NCBI RefSeq assembly: GCF_005406205.1
Contig: NZ_NXLZ01000001.1
Span: 62,001 to 126,000 of the forward strand
DNA length: 64,000 nt
DNA from: Campylobacter estrildidarum
GTDB taxonomy: Bacteria; Campylobacterota; Campylobacteria; Campylobacterales; Campylobacteraceae
Reading direction: 5' to 3'
Positions within the stretch are counted from its first letter, which is position 1. Each line of letters begins with the position of its first letter. Both the position numbers and the translations under genes were made by a program. The notes beneath the pieces are model-generated. The model was not told the origin of the DNA, did not search any database, and saw nothing but the letters and a program-made list of their open reading frames with translations. This document shows positions 8,409 to 17,912 of the stretch, one piece after another.

Positions 8409-9059
8409 TTACTTTTTAAATTCTTTTTCTCTTTCTCTAAAATCTTTCATATAAAATGCTAAAAAATTATAAAATTCTTGACTATGGTTAGGATATTTCA
8501 AATGCGCTATTTCATGCAAAATAACATATTCTATAGCTTTTAAACTTTTTTCTAAAAGCTTTAAATTTAGATTAATATACCTTTTTTTATGATTACAAGA
8601 ACCCCAGCGTGTTTTCATTTTCTTAATGCTTAAATGTGTATAGCTAAGCTTGGTTTTCTGAGTCCATTTTTTAAGATAAAAAAGAAAAATAATTTTTGAA
8701 TTTTTCTTTAAAAACGACTCAAATCCCGACCTTGAAGGAGTATAAATTTCATTCTTTAAAATTTTTGTTTTGAAAAGATTTTCTTTTAAAACCAATCGAT
8801 ATTTTTTGCCTAAAAAATAAACTTGGCTTTCATCATCTATTACCCTATTTTGAAATTTTAACCACGTTTTTTTGATCCAGTTTTCATTTTTGATTAAAAA
8901 TCTTTCAATATCCTCTAAAGCATAATTATAAGGTAAACTTAAATGAAATTCACCTTTTTCATTTAACCTTAAATATACATTTTTAATGGATTTTTTTTGA
9001 TAAAAAAATACCCATTCTCTCCAAAAAAATTCCTTTATACCAAAGCTTTGCCTTGCCAT
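8409..9059 (-). CDS. YgjP-type (DUF45/WLM) zinc metallopeptidase
   Basis: The 216-residue protein carries the zincin motif HEIAHLKYPNHSQEFYNFL near residue 182, with the third ligand supplied by the downstream histidine. It also has the family hallmark KTRWGSCNHKKRYINLNLKL just before, which is typical of the YgjP/DUF45 (M48-like) family. There is no signal peptide or membrane segment, so it is probably cytoplasmic. The substrate is unknown. Its 5' end overlaps the 3' end of the upstream MATE gene by 25 bases, so the two share an operon. A 53-base gap separates it from the HypF-like gene. Confidence 0.8.
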   Translation of the reverse strand: MARQSFGIKEFFWREWVFFYQKKSIKNVYLRLNEKGEFHLSLPYNYALEDIERFLIKNENWIKKTWLKFQNRVIDDESQVYFLGKKYRLVLKENLFKTKILKNEIYTPSRSGFESFLKKNSKIIFLFYLKKWTQKTKLSYTHLSIKKMKTRWGSCNHKKRYINLNLKLLEKSLKAIEYVILHEIAHLKYPNHSQEFYNFLAFYMKDFREREKEFKK

Positions 9060-10351
9060 TTTTTACTTTTCCATCTATAAGCATTTACAAGCCCTCGTAA
9101 AGATTCATCGGCACAATACCCTATCCAAATTCCTAAAATTCCAAGATTATAATGAAAACAAAGTATATATCCCACAGGCAAAGAAACTCCTAACATAAAT
9201 ACCATACCACTAAAAAATGGAAATTTCGCATCTCCACTCGCCCTTAAAGCGTTTACCATAACGATATTAAAAGTTCGTGCGATTTCAAGAAAAATAGAAA
9301 GTGTAAATAAAGGAAGCATAATCTCTCTAAGAACTTGTTTTAAATCTAAAAGATTCATAGTAAAATCTTTTAAACTATAATGAATTAATACAACCAAAAT
9401 TGTAACTATAACACTAAAATAAAGCGCTTGCCAAGTATGCTTATAGGCTATATTTTCATGTCTTGCACCTACTAATTTTCCTACGATAATCTCATTAGCC
9501 ACGCTCATTGCAATCCCAACCATCATAATCAATAAAGATAATTGAAAATAAATCGTTTGGACGCTAAGATTTTCTTTTCCAAGACTTGCAACAAAACTAA
9601 AACTAATGATATATTGACTGATCCAAATAAGATTTTCTCCAGCTGAAAATCCCCCTATACTGAAAACTTTTTTTAAAACATCCTTTTCAAGTTTTAACAT
9701 CTCTTTGATTTTTAGATGAATTTTAAGCTTATAAACTACGATTAAAAACATAGCAATGACTGCAACCACTCTAGCAACGATATTGCTCACCCCTACTCCA
9801 AAAAGTTCGAGTTGGGTAAAATGAAGAACATAAAAGTTCCCAATAACCACAATAATATCCATCATAAAACCAACCAACATTACCCAATAAGCTTTATTAT
9901 AAACTCTAATAATTGCTGATAGTATCAAACCAACTGCATCAAAAACAAGGCATATGGCAAGCATATCAAGATAATTTTGGCTATCTTTTAATAATTCTTG
10001 AGGTATATTTAAGAGATGAAGCAAAAACTCACTTTGCCATAAAATAAAACTCCCACAAACCAAACCAACAAGCAAATTCAAAAACAAACTTTGATGGATA
10101 ACTTTTCGAGCTAAGGCTGTATCTTTTGCACCGATCGCTTGAGCAACAACAACACTACATCCCACACTTAAAAAACTAAAAACGGTGATAAATAAATCAA
10201 TAATTTCATTACCAGCACCCATAGCTCCAACTAAATTATTAGAATAATGAGACACCATGGCAGTACTAGCAATAACACTGAGAAATCTAAAAAATAAATC
10301 CCAGAAAATAGGAATGCTAAGCTTAGATAAAGAAAACTGCTTTTTGGCCAT
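9035..10351 (-). CDS. MATE family efflux transporter
   Basis: The 438-residue protein is almost entirely hydrophobic, with about 12 predicted membrane helices in two similar halves. The first half contains VSHYSNNLVGAMGAGNEI and VVVAQAIGAKDTALARKV. The second contains ANEIIVGKLVGARHENIAYK, the matching repeat. This is the layout of MATE sodium- or proton-coupled multidrug/toxin exporters of the inner membrane. The substrate cannot be read from sequence. It is followed by the overlapping peptidase gene. In NCTC 11168, as I recall, the phosphate-uptake pst genes sit between this gene and the ferritin. Here only a 140-base divergent intergenic region remains. Confidence 0.88.
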   Translation of the reverse strand: MAKKQFSLSKLSIPIFWDLFFRFLSVIASTAMVSHYSNNLVGAMGAGNEIIDLFITVFSFLSVGCSVVVAQAIGAKDTALARKVIHQSLFLNLLVGLVCGSFILWQSEFLLHLLNIPQELLKDSQNYLDMLAICLVFDAVGLILSAIIRVYNKAYWVMLVGFMMDIIVVIGNFYVLHFTQLELFGVGVSNIVARVVAVIAMFLIVVYKLKIHLKIKEMLKLEKDVLKKVFSIGGFSAGENLIWISQYIISFSFVASLGKENLSVQTIYFQLSLLIMMVGIAMSVANEIIVGKLVGARHENIAYKHTWQALYFSVIVTILVVLIHYSLKDFTMNLLDLKQVLREIMLPLFTLSIFLEIARTFNIVMVNALRASGDAKFPFFSGMVFMLGVSLPVGYILCFHYNLGILGIWIGYCADESLRGLVNAYRWKSKKWQGKALV

Positions 10352-10491
10352 TTTGTTTATTTCCTAATCATAATAAATTAGATTTTAACGAAATTTTTCT
10401 TAAATCTTATAAATTATGGTTAAATTAAAATAAAAATAATAAAAAATTAGATATATTACCATATAAAATATTTAGTGTTTAAGGAGAGAAA

Positions 10492-10986
10492 ATGCTTTCA
10501 AAAGAAGTGGTAAGATTACTTAATGAACAAGTCAATAAAGAAATGTATGCGGCAAATTTATACCTTAGTATGAGTTCTTGGTGCTATGAAAATAGTTTTG
10601 ATGGTGCAGGGTCATTTTTGTTTGCTCACGCAAGTGAAGAAAGTGAACACGCAAAAAAACTCATAACTTATCTTAATGAAACAGATTCTCACGTTGAGCT
10701 TAAAGAAGTTAAACAACCTGAACAAAATTTTGCTTCTTTGCTAGATGTTTTTGAAAAAACATATGCTCATGAACAAAGCATTACAAAATCTATCAACGAA
10801 CTTGTAGAACATATGCTTGCCAATAAAGACTATTCTACTTTTAATTTTTTGCAATGGTATGTAAGTGAACAGCATGAAGAAGAAGCACTTTTCCGTGGTA
10901 TAGTTGATAAAATAAAACTCATCGGCGAAAGTGGAAATGGTTTATATTTAGCTGATCAATACATCAAAAATATAAAACTAAAATAA
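10492..10986 (+). CDS. cft: Non-haem ferritin Cft
   Basis: This 164-residue protein is a bacterial ferritin-like iron-storage subunit that forms a 24-mer shell. Ferroxidase ligands are visible: NKEMYAANLYLSM (Glu17), HASEESEHAKKL (ExxH, about residues 47-53), the Glu of EKTYAHEQ near 94, and the late helix WYVSEQHEEEALF. In C. jejuni Cft limits oxidative damage and supports growth at low iron. A strong ribosome site (AAGGAGAG) precedes ATG 10492. Upstream, ATATAAAAT around 10461-10470 is a plausible -10 region. A weak hairpin follows the stop at about 10990-11008 (TTTTGCC, loop AACAA, GGTAAAA). Confidence 0.95.
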   Translation: MLSKEVVRLLNEQVNKEMYAANLYLSMSSWCYENSFDGAGSFLFAHASEESEHAKKLITYLNETDSHVELKEVKQPEQNFASLLDVFEKTYAHEQSITKSINELVEHMLANKDYSTFNFLQWYVSEQHEEEALFRGIVDKIKLIGESGNGLYLADQYIKNIKLK

Positions 10987-11029
10987 AAATTTTGCCAACA
11001 AGGTAAAATAATATTGATTTGGATATTAT

Positions 11030-12406
11030 ATGACTTATTTTTCTTTAGAATTTAGCATCTTGATGATAGTGTTTTTTGCTATCTACTGGTTATTTCATGA
11101 TGATTATAAAATACAAAATATTTCAATTTTAATTTTTTCTTATATTATTTATATTTTAATCAATCCTTATTTTGCCTTAATTTTATTTGTATATACCTTT
11201 TTTATACATTATTTTGCCTTATTGATTTTTGTCCGTAGAAAATGTTATATCTTTGCTACTTGTGTGGCTTTTATTATTTTAAATTTATGTTTTTTCAAGT
11301 ATTTTTCAAGCATAAAAACCAGCTTTGATCTTGTAATGAATTTTTTCGGCTTGGATTTTATCAATTTAGATATCATATTCCCAATAGGAATTAGTTTTTA
11401 CACCTTTGCTTCCATTACTTATCTTGTAGAAGTTCATAAAAAACGTCGCTTAGAAAGCTTTCTCAATTTAGCCATATTTTTATCCTTCTTTCCTACCCTG
11501 CTTTCAGGGCCAATTATGCGAAGTTCATTCTTTTTTGAGCAAGCTTATAAAAAACGCGAATTTAAACACGCGGATTTGATTATAGTTTTACTTATTTTTG
11601 GTATAGTTAAAAAAGTTCTCATAGCTAACTACTTAGGAATTTATTCTAAAAGTATTTTAGATTTTCCACAATCTTATAATTTTGTCCAACTTCTCAGTGC
11701 AGTTTATGCATATGCTGTCCAAATTTATTGTGATTTTAGCGGTTATGTGGATTTAGTATGCGCTTTTGCATTGATGTTAGGTTTTAACCTACCGCTTAAC
11801 TTTAATATGCCTTATCTCTCAAAAAATCTTAAAGAATTTTGGTCAAGATGGCATATTAGTCTTTCAATATTTATAAAAGATTATATTTATATTCCATTAG
11901 GGGGAAGTAAAAAAGGCTTGCCACGTACCATAGCAAATATCTTTATAGCTTTTGCACTCTCGGGTATATGGCATGGAAATACTTTAGGTTTTTTAATTTG
12001 GGGTTTATTGCACGGTATTGGCATTGCTTTTTTACATTTATTAGCCTTAACAAAATTTAGCTTACAAAAAATTCCAGCTCTTGGAAGATTTTTAACCTTT
12101 CAATTTGTATGTTTTGCTTGGATTTTCTTTTATTATAATAAAGCCTTAGAAGATTTAATAGAATATTTTAAAGCTTGCTATTATAATTTTTTCCAAGTGC
12201 CAAGTTATAACGACATCTATGTTCTTGTAAGCTTTGCTATTCTTTTTATGATTTATCCTTTGTTTGTTAATTTTAGAGAATATTGTGTAAAAATTTTAAA
12301 CCTTACTCCATTTTTACTAAAGCCTTTTATTATCGCCTTTATTTTACTTTTGGTATTTGCTTTTATGCCAGATGGAATTCCTGATTTTATTTACTCGAGT
12401 TTTTAA
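11030..12406 (+). CDS. patA: Peptidoglycan O-acetyltransferase PatA (MBOAT family)
   Basis: The 458-residue multi-spanning membrane protein belongs to the MBOAT/AlgI family. PatA moves acetyl groups across the inner membrane for transfer to MurNAc in peptidoglycan. The characteristic stretch is present: FSGYVDLVCAFALMLGF, LKEFWSRWHISLSIFIKDY, YIPLGGSKKG and GIWHGNTLGFLIWGLLHG (the catalytic His region, near residues 311-328). The gene ends directly before patB (stop TAA 12404-12406, ATG 12407). Hydrophobic helices run along the entire length. Substrate assignment follows the two adjacent SGNH genes, a set known in C. jejuni as patA-patB-ape1. Confidence 0.88.
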   Translation: MTYFSLEFSILMIVFFAIYWLFHDDYKIQNISILIFSYIIYILINPYFALILFVYTFFIHYFALLIFVRRKCYIFATCVAFIILNLCFFKYFSSIKTSFDLVMNFFGLDFINLDIIFPIGISFYTFASITYLVEVHKKRRLESFLNLAIFLSFFPTLLSGPIMRSSFFFEQAYKKREFKHADLIIVLLIFGIVKKVLIANYLGIYSKSILDFPQSYNFVQLLSAVYAYAVQIYCDFSGYVDLVCAFALMLGFNLPLNFNMPYLSKNLKEFWSRWHISLSIFIKDYIYIPLGGSKKGLPRTIANIFIAFALSGIWHGNTLGFLIWGLLHGIGIAFLHLLALTKFSLQKIPALGRFLTFQFVCFAWIFFYYNKALEDLIEYFKACYYNFFQVPSYNDIYVLVSFAILFMIYPLFVNFREYCVKILNLTPFLLKPFIIAFILLLVFAFMPDGIPDFIYSSF

Positions 12407-13405
12407 ATGAAAATAGTTAAATTTTTCTTTATTTTAGTAACGGTGTTTTTGTTAGTTTTAATTGTTATGAATCAAAGTATTAGTTTATATATAGAACAAA
12501 AATATCATTTTATATTCTATCCGCAAAATGATATTTTAAAGGAAGCAAATGGTTTTAAAATTAAACTAGAACAAATTCGCGCCATACTTAGCAACGAACC
12601 CTTACCTAGAGAAAATATAGAAATAGAAACTCAAGTAAATAATAAAACTATTGATATTGACAATCATACAGATTTAAATACTAGCGTGGAACAAAATTTT
12701 AACAAAACAGCACAAGAAGAAAATACTACTCTCGAACACAATATCAATTTTTCCAACCATACTCGATTAGAAGTGGATCCAAATCAAGAGTTTTTATTTA
12801 TAGGTGATTCTTTAATGCAAGGAGTTGCAGTAGCTTTAAATAAAAATTTAAGAAATTTAGGCTTAAAGGCAACGGATATAAGTAGGCAAAATACAGGACT
12901 TTCTTATAAATCTTATTTTAATTGGGCGCAAGCTACAAAAGAAACGCTTTCTAAAAATCCTAATATAAAATATCTAGTTATTTTACTAGGGGCAAATGAT
13001 CCTTGGGATATAAAAAAAGGAGGAAATTATCTTCATTTTGGAACTCCACCTTGGAAAGAGATTTATACGAGTCGTGTAGATGAAATTATCAAAATAGCTC
13101 AAAAGCATAAAGTTAAAATTTTATGGTTTGAAATTCCTCCAGTTAAAAAAGATAGTTTAAATAAAAAAATACAAATCTTAAACGAGATTTACAATCAAGA
13201 GCTTGTTAAAAACAAAGAAATTTTCATCAATACTAAACTGTCTTTTAGCGTCGATAATGAATACTCCACCTATATCAAAGATGAAAACAACAAAAGCATA
13301 AAAATGAGAACGGATGATGGAATTCATTTTACATCCAATGGTGCAAAGGTTATGTCAAAACTTTTATTAGATCATATAGAAGTTAAGGACAAAAATGTTA
13401 GCTAG
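12407..13405 (+). CDS. patB: Peptidoglycan O-acetyltransferase PatB (SGNH hydrolase fold)
   Basis: This 332-residue protein has an N-terminal membrane anchor (VKFFFILVTVFLLVLIVMN, about residues 4-22), a low-complexity Asn/Thr/Glu-rich periplasmic linker (about 70-120), and an SGNH domain. That domain has FIGDSLMQGVAV (block I, Ser in GDS), LLGANDPWD (block III) and DDGIHFTSNG (block V, Asp-x-x-His). PatB transfers acetyl groups delivered by PatA onto MurNAc C6 in the periplasm. The gene is contiguous with patA and overlaps the next gene by 11 bases, so the three are co-translated. PatB and Ape1 share the fold. The name here follows gene order and the anchored N-terminus. Confidence 0.82.
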   Translation: MKIVKFFFILVTVFLLVLIVMNQSISLYIEQKYHFIFYPQNDILKEANGFKIKLEQIRAILSNEPLPRENIEIETQVNNKTIDIDNHTDLNTSVEQNFNKTAQEENTTLEHNINFSNHTRLEVDPNQEFLFIGDSLMQGVAVALNKNLRNLGLKATDISRQNTGLSYKSYFNWAQATKETLSKNPNIKYLVILLGANDPWDIKKGGNYLHFGTPPWKEIYTSRVDEIIKIAQKHKVKILWFEIPPVKKDSLNKKIQILNEIYNQELVKNKEIFINTKLSFSVDNEYSTYIKDENNKSIKMRTDDGIHFTSNGAKVMSKLLLDHIEVKDKNVS

Positions 13406-14570
13406 TAGATTAAAAATATTTTTTTTCTTTCTTGCGTTTTTTACTAATTTATATGCAAGCAATATAAACGATGACATTACAGAACAAATACTCAAACAAG
13501 CTAAAAATCATCCCGCTTTAAAAAGTTATGTTCCACAAAAGGATTTAAAAACCTTAGAAAAAAAACTTAAGAATAAAAAAAATATAAGTATTAGAATTTT
13601 TGGTGATTCGCACATGGCTGCCGATTTTTTTCCAAGAGTACTTAGAGGCTATCTGATTAAATCCAATGCGATCGGTTTTGCTCACGCATTACAACCTAAA
13701 TATCAACAAAATTTAAATCTCAAATACTCTTACAAGAACTTTGAAATTCTAAATTCTAAAAGCGCTGCAAACGCAAAACTCAACTTTCCCTTAGGTGGTA
13801 TCATAGCAAAAGCCAAAGAAAAAGGTGCTAAAATCAATCTTGATACAACCTTAGATAAAAAAAAATTTCAAATAGGATTTTTATTTAAGGCCAAGTATAA
13901 CACTAGTGCCTTTAATATAAAAGATTCTCAAGGCAAAAATTTCCAATTACGCTCTTTTAAAATCAACAAATGGTCATATAAAAAACTTGAACTAACCTTT
14001 CCTTTGGAAATTACAGCTTTACAAAAAAATGCCGAACTTGGGGGATATTTTATTAGCAATGAAAAAGACAATTCTTTTTTAGATACAGTCGCTATCAATG
14101 GTGCTAAAAGCGATATATGGCTTTCTTGGAACCCGTCTGTCGTCAAAAATGAATTAAAACTTTTACACAATGATTTAATCATACTTGCGTATGGCTCCAA
14201 TGATGCACTCTTTAAAGGTTTTGAAAAACAAAAATTTAAAAACAATCTTAAACATTGGATAAAAACACTTAAAAACTACAATAAAAATGCCATTATTATG
14301 CTGATCTCTCCTCCAACTGTAGTGCAAAAAAAAGGAAAAAAGTATGTTTTAGCTGATAATTTTTTTACCATACGAAAAACTCTTTATGAAATTGCAAAAG
14401 AAGAAAAAACCTTCATTTTCGACATGCATGAATTTATGAAAGATAGTGGAGGCAAAAACGAGTGGATAAAACAAAAACTTTCATTAAAAGATGTTCATCT
14501 TACCGTGAAAGGTTATGAGTTAATGGCTAAAAAAATGCTCGAAGATTTAAAAAAATATATACATTATTAA
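13395..14570 (+). CDS. ape1: Peptidoglycan O-acetyl esterase Ape1 (SGNH hydrolase)
   Basis: The 391-residue protein has a signal peptide (LKIFFFFLAFFTNLYAS) and an SGNH hydrolase domain. That domain has IRIFGDSHMAADFFPRVLRG (GDSH, Ser nucleophile), ILAYGSNDALFKGF (block III GSND) and LKDVHLTVKGYEL (Asp-x-His). About 150 residues sit between blocks I and III, consistent with the inserted carbohydrate-binding module known for Ape1 enzymes. It removes O-acetyl groups from MurNAc so that lytic transglycosylases can act. The 11-base overlap with patB ties synthesis and removal of the same modification into one operon. Confidence 0.82.
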   Translation: MLASRLKIFFFFLAFFTNLYASNINDDITEQILKQAKNHPALKSYVPQKDLKTLEKKLKNKKNISIRIFGDSHMAADFFPRVLRGYLIKSNAIGFAHALQPKYQQNLNLKYSYKNFEILNSKSAANAKLNFPLGGIIAKAKEKGAKINLDTTLDKKKFQIGFLFKAKYNTSAFNIKDSQGKNFQLRSFKINKWSYKKLELTFPLEITALQKNAELGGYFISNEKDNSFLDTVAINGAKSDIWLSWNPSVVKNELKLLHNDLIILAYGSNDALFKGFEKQKFKNNLKHWIKTLKNYNKNAIIMLISPPTVVQKKGKKYVLADNFFTIRKTLYEIAKEEKTFIFDMHEFMKDSGGKNEWIKQKLSLKDVHLTVKGYELMAKKMLEDLKKYIHY

Positions 14571-14623
14571 CAAAAGCTTGTACTAATTAAAAATTTTAAA
14601 CCAAACACTTTAAAGATAGAGAT

Positions 14624-15982
14624 TTAATAATTTTTTTCATCTACACTCAAAGCTGTGATTTGATAATACAAATTAATCGTTTTTAAAAGATTAAATCTTG
14701 CTCTTAAAAGCTCTTGATCGCTAGAATTTAAAGCGTTAGAAGCATCTAAATAATCCTTTAATTCACTTTTTCCTAAATTATATTTTTCATAATAAGCTTT
14801 TTCAATTAATCTTTGTTTTGCATTGATACTTTCTAAATTTTTCAAAAGCAAAAGATCGCTTTGATAGTCTTTATAATTAAGTTTGTATTCATTGATCGCA
14901 CTTTGTAGAATTTGCTCATATTCTACCAAAAGTTTATCATACTCAAATTCTGAAATTTTGATATTTTGACGCACTCTTCCATAATCAAGAAAAGGAAGAG
15001 AAATTTTGATATTTCCACTTAAAATTTCAAATTTAAAACTATCATTAAAATTTTCATCACTGCCATTTAAAATTCCACCCAAAGAAATACTTGGCAATAT
15101 AGATTTTTGCATGGAAGTGTAATCTTTAAAAGCGGATTTTAGATTGTTAATCTTAGCTTGTACATCTGGACGATAAGCAAGTGCTTTTAAAGGAATATTA
15201 AATTCAGGTTTTAACTCTTTAAAATCAGATAAAGACAAGGTTTTAAAATACTCTATATAAGAAAATCCTTCTTCTTTACCTAATAAATCTTGCAAATTTT
15301 TTATCAATAAATTTATATTTTGCTCATTGTTTAAAAGATTTTGCTTTGCTTTTAAAGCACTTTGCTCTAGATTCAGTAAATCAAGCTTTTCTATTTTTCC
15401 AAGTTCGTATTTATAAGCGTAAAGTTCTTGCATTTGGGTTAAATTTTTAAGATATTGCTGAAGTAAATTTTGTACATCATTAAAATACGCAAGTTCAAAA
15501 ACATCATTTAAAGCTGTATTAACCATGCTGATTTTTAAATTTTGCAAATCATATTCACTTGCTTTTGCACTAAATTCACTTGCTTTTGCGCTATCTCTTA
15601 TTTTTCCATAAATATCAAGCTCATAACTTAAATTTAAAGAGTTATTGAAGTTTTTGCTTTCTAAGCCCGAATTTAAATTTTTACTTTTTCCAAAACCCAA
15701 ACTCGCACTCAAGCTAGGATATAGATCATAATCGATCAAATCCGCTCTTGCCAAAGCACTAAGCAGATTAAGCCTTGCTGTTTTAAGATTGCTATTATTT
15801 TTCAAGATATAAGTTATAAACTCATCTAATTTTTCATTACCATACGCCTTATACCAATCATAACTTATATTTAAATCTTTCAAGTCCTTTTGATCGATTT
15901 TAATTTCTTCTTTTGGTAAAACAAGTTTTGCTCCACAAGCACTTAGAAAAATGCTTAGAAAAATGCTTAGAAAAATTTTCAT
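14624..15982 (-). CDS. Outer-membrane efflux lipoprotein (TolC/NodT family) of the MacAB-type system
   Basis: This 452-residue outer-membrane factor probably forms the channel for the adjacent MacAB pump. The start at ATG 15982 is preferred over an ATG 21 bases upstream because AAGGA precedes it at the right distance and it yields a clean lipoprotein signal, MKIFLSIFLSIFLSAC. The signal contains three copies of IFLS, encoded by a 12-base tandem repeat. Two OEP repeats follow, such as AYRPDVQAKINNLKSA (about 270-285) and ISLPFLDYGRVRQNIKISE. The lipobox Cys suggests anchoring in the outer membrane. Only one base separates this start from the macB stop. Confidence 0.85.
   Translation of the reverse strand: MKIFLSIFLSIFLSACGAKLVLPKEEIKIDQKDLKDLNISYDWYKAYGNEKLDEFITYILKNNSNLKTARLNLLSALARADLIDYDLYPSLSASLGFGKSKNLNSGLESKNFNNSLNLSYELDIYGKIRDSAKASEFSAKASEYDLQNLKISMVNTALNDVFELAYFNDVQNLLQQYLKNLTQMQELYAYKYELGKIEKLDLLNLEQSALKAKQNLLNNEQNINLLIKNLQDLLGKEEGFSYIEYFKTLSLSDFKELKPEFNIPLKALAYRPDVQAKINNLKSAFKDYTSMQKSILPSISLGGILNGSDENFNDSFKFEILSGNIKISLPFLDYGRVRQNIKISEFEYDKLLVEYEQILQSAINEYKLNYKDYQSDLLLLKNLESINAKQRLIEKAYYEKYNLGKSELKDYLDASNALNSSDQELLRARFNLLKTINLYYQITALSVDEKNY
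15942..15977 (-). repeat. Three 12-bp tandem repeats inside a lipoprotein signal peptide
   Basis: On the plus strand CTTAGAAAAATG occurs at 15942-15953 and 15954-15965. A third copy at 15966-15977 differs only in its final base. Each unit encodes Ile-Phe-Leu-Ser in the signal peptide of the outer-membrane efflux lipoprotein. Unit length is a multiple of three, so slippage would change signal-peptide length rather than break the frame. Confidence 0.85.
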
Positions 15983-15983
15983 T

Positions 15984-17912
15984 TTATTCCTTCGATAAAG
16001 CACTAATAGGATTTAAATTCGCTGCATTTCTCGCAGGGAAAAATCCAAAGATAACGCCAATTAACATAGAGCTTAAAAGTCCTAAAAGCACTGAGTAAAA
16101 ATTCAAGATCATAGGAAAATCTGTACTTAAGTGATTAAAAGCAAAAATCACAAACACCGATAAAATCACACCCAAAACCGCTCCTATGGTACATATCATC
16201 ACAGCCTCAATTAAAAATTGCATCATAATATCTTCTCTTCTAGCACCTATTGCCATACGAATTCCGATCTCTCTTGTCCTTTCACTCACCGAAACAAGCA
16301 TAATATTCATCACGCCAATCCCTCCAACGATGAGTGCGATGACTGCAACACAAGCTGTAAGTATAGTCGTTGTTTTTTTATTTGCCGTAATAGCCTGTTT
16401 GAAAGTATCAGAATTGAAAGTAAAAAAATCCTTTTGCCCTCTTTTGATGGTTAAAACGCGTATAATGGCATTTTCAGCCAAGCTAGAATTTACATTATCT
16501 TTCACTTTGATGACAATTTCACGCAATTTTCTATCACCTGTAATCTTATTCATAAGCGTTGTATAAGGCATATAAAGACGTACAACATTGTCTTCAAACA
16601 TCTTATTTTGATCTTTTTGCAAAATTCCTATAATTTTAAAAGGTTGAGAGTTAAATATCACCACTCGTCCTATCACATCTTTTTTATTCAAATCAGGAAA
16701 TAAATTCTTTTTAGCATTAAAATCAAGCACAACGACATTTAAGCTATTAAGCACATCATCTTCGCTTAAAATTCTTCCTACATCAATTTTTAAGCCATCA
16801 ATAGCAAAATTATTAACCCCAACCCCTTCAGCCTTAGCACTCAAGGATATATTAGTATAAGTTGCCACGCCTGAAGTACTAGAGTACGCATCTACTGCCT
16901 CAAGATAACTCAAACTCCTTAAAGTCTGTAAATCGCTAAAATTAAGTCTCGTTTTACCTGAACGCAAATCACCAAACCCCTTACCTGGTAAAACAGTTAT
17001 ACTGCTTGTTCCAAGATCTGAAATCGATTTTAAAACTTTTTCTTGCGAACCAAGTCCTAAAGCCACAACGCAAACCACAGAGGCAATACCTATAATAATA
17101 CCAAGCATCGTTAAAATGGAACGTAATTTATGTGCGATTATAGAAGAATAAGCGATCTTAAAACACTCAAAAGCTTGATTTTTAAGTAAAGTTAGAGTCT
17201 TTTTTTCCTTTTGCATTATTTTGGGTAAAACTTCTTGAAGATTAGTTTCATCTTTCTTGCTATCGCTTAAAATTTCACCATCTTTGATTTCTATCACCCT
17301 TTTAGCTTGTTCTGCAATTTTTGGATCGTGAGTTACTAAAACTATGGTATGACCTTGCTTGTTTAATTCTTGTAAAATTTCAAGCACCATAATCCCACTT
17401 TTACTATCTAAAGCTCCCGTTGGCTCATCAGCTAAAATCAACTCTCCGCCATTCATCAAAGCTCTTGCTATAGAAACACGTTGCTGTTGCCCTCCACTTA
17501 ATTCATTTGGTTTAGAACTAAGTTTATGCCCTAATTCAAGATTAGCTAAAAGCTCTTTGGCTTTTTGTTTTCTTTCCTGCACACTTTTACCTGCATATAC
17601 AGCGGGCAAAGAAACATTTTCACTAGAATTAAGCAAATTTAAAAGATTGTAACGTTGAAAAATAAAACCTATTTTTTCACGTCTTAATCTTGCTTTTTCA
17701 TCATTATTAAGCTTTGTGACTTCATATTCTTCAAGGATATAACTTCCACTACTTGGAACATCTAAAGTTCCTATAATGTTTAGCAAAGAAGTCTTGCCGC
17801 TCCCACTTTGTCCGATGATTGCTACAAATTCTCCTTTTTCTATACAAAGGCTTACATTTTTTAAAATAGCATTCTCACCTATATTTTTACAAATATTTTT
17901 TAAGTAAATCAT
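15984..17912 (-). CDS. macB: MacB-type ABC transporter (fused ATPase-permease)
   Basis: This 642-residue fusion has an N-terminal ATPase and a C-terminal FtsX-like permease. Visible are Walker [16 protein letters not shown] (about 34-48), signature [15 protein letters not shown], Walker [13 protein letters not shown] and the H-loop VLVTHD. After these come the first membrane helix ([20 protein letters not shown], about 268-287), a large periplasmic domain, and three more helices at the end ([20 protein letters not shown] begins the final block). MacB drives a trans-envelope pump that exports macrolides, lipids or peptides. The ATG at 17912 overlaps the macA stop (TGATG). An in-frame TTG one codon earlier is less likely. 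Confidence 0.9.
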   Translation of the reverse strand: MIYLKNICKNIGENAILKNVSLCIEKGEFVAIIGQSGSGKTSLLNIIGTLDVPSSGSYILEEYEVTKLNNDEKARLRREKIGFIFQRYNLLNLLNSSENVSLPAVYAGKSVQERKQKAKELLANLELGHKLSSKPNELSGGQQQRVSIARALMNGGELILADEPTGALDSKSGIMVLEILQELNKQGHTIVLVTHDPKIAEQAKRVIEIKDGEILSDSKKDETNLQEVLPKIMQKEKKTLTLLKNQAFECFKIAYSSIIAHKLRSILTMLGIIIGIASVVCVVALGLGSQEKVLKSISDLGTSSITVLPGKGFGDLRSGKTRLNFSDLQTLRSLSYLEAVDAYSSTSGVATYTNISLSAKAEGVGVNNFAIDGLKIDVGRILSEDDVLNSLNVVVLDFNAKKNLFPDLNKKDVIGRVVIFNSQPFKIIGILQKDQNKMFEDNVVRLYMPYTTLMNKITGDRKLREIVIKVKDNVNSSLAENAIIRVLTIKRGQKDFFTFNSDTFKQAITANKKTTTILTACVAVIALIVGGIGVMNIMLVSVSERTREIGIRMAIGARREDIMMQFLIEAVMICTIGAVLGVILSVFVIFAFNHLSTDFPMILNFYSVLLGLLSSMLIGVIFGFFPARNAANLNPISALSKE

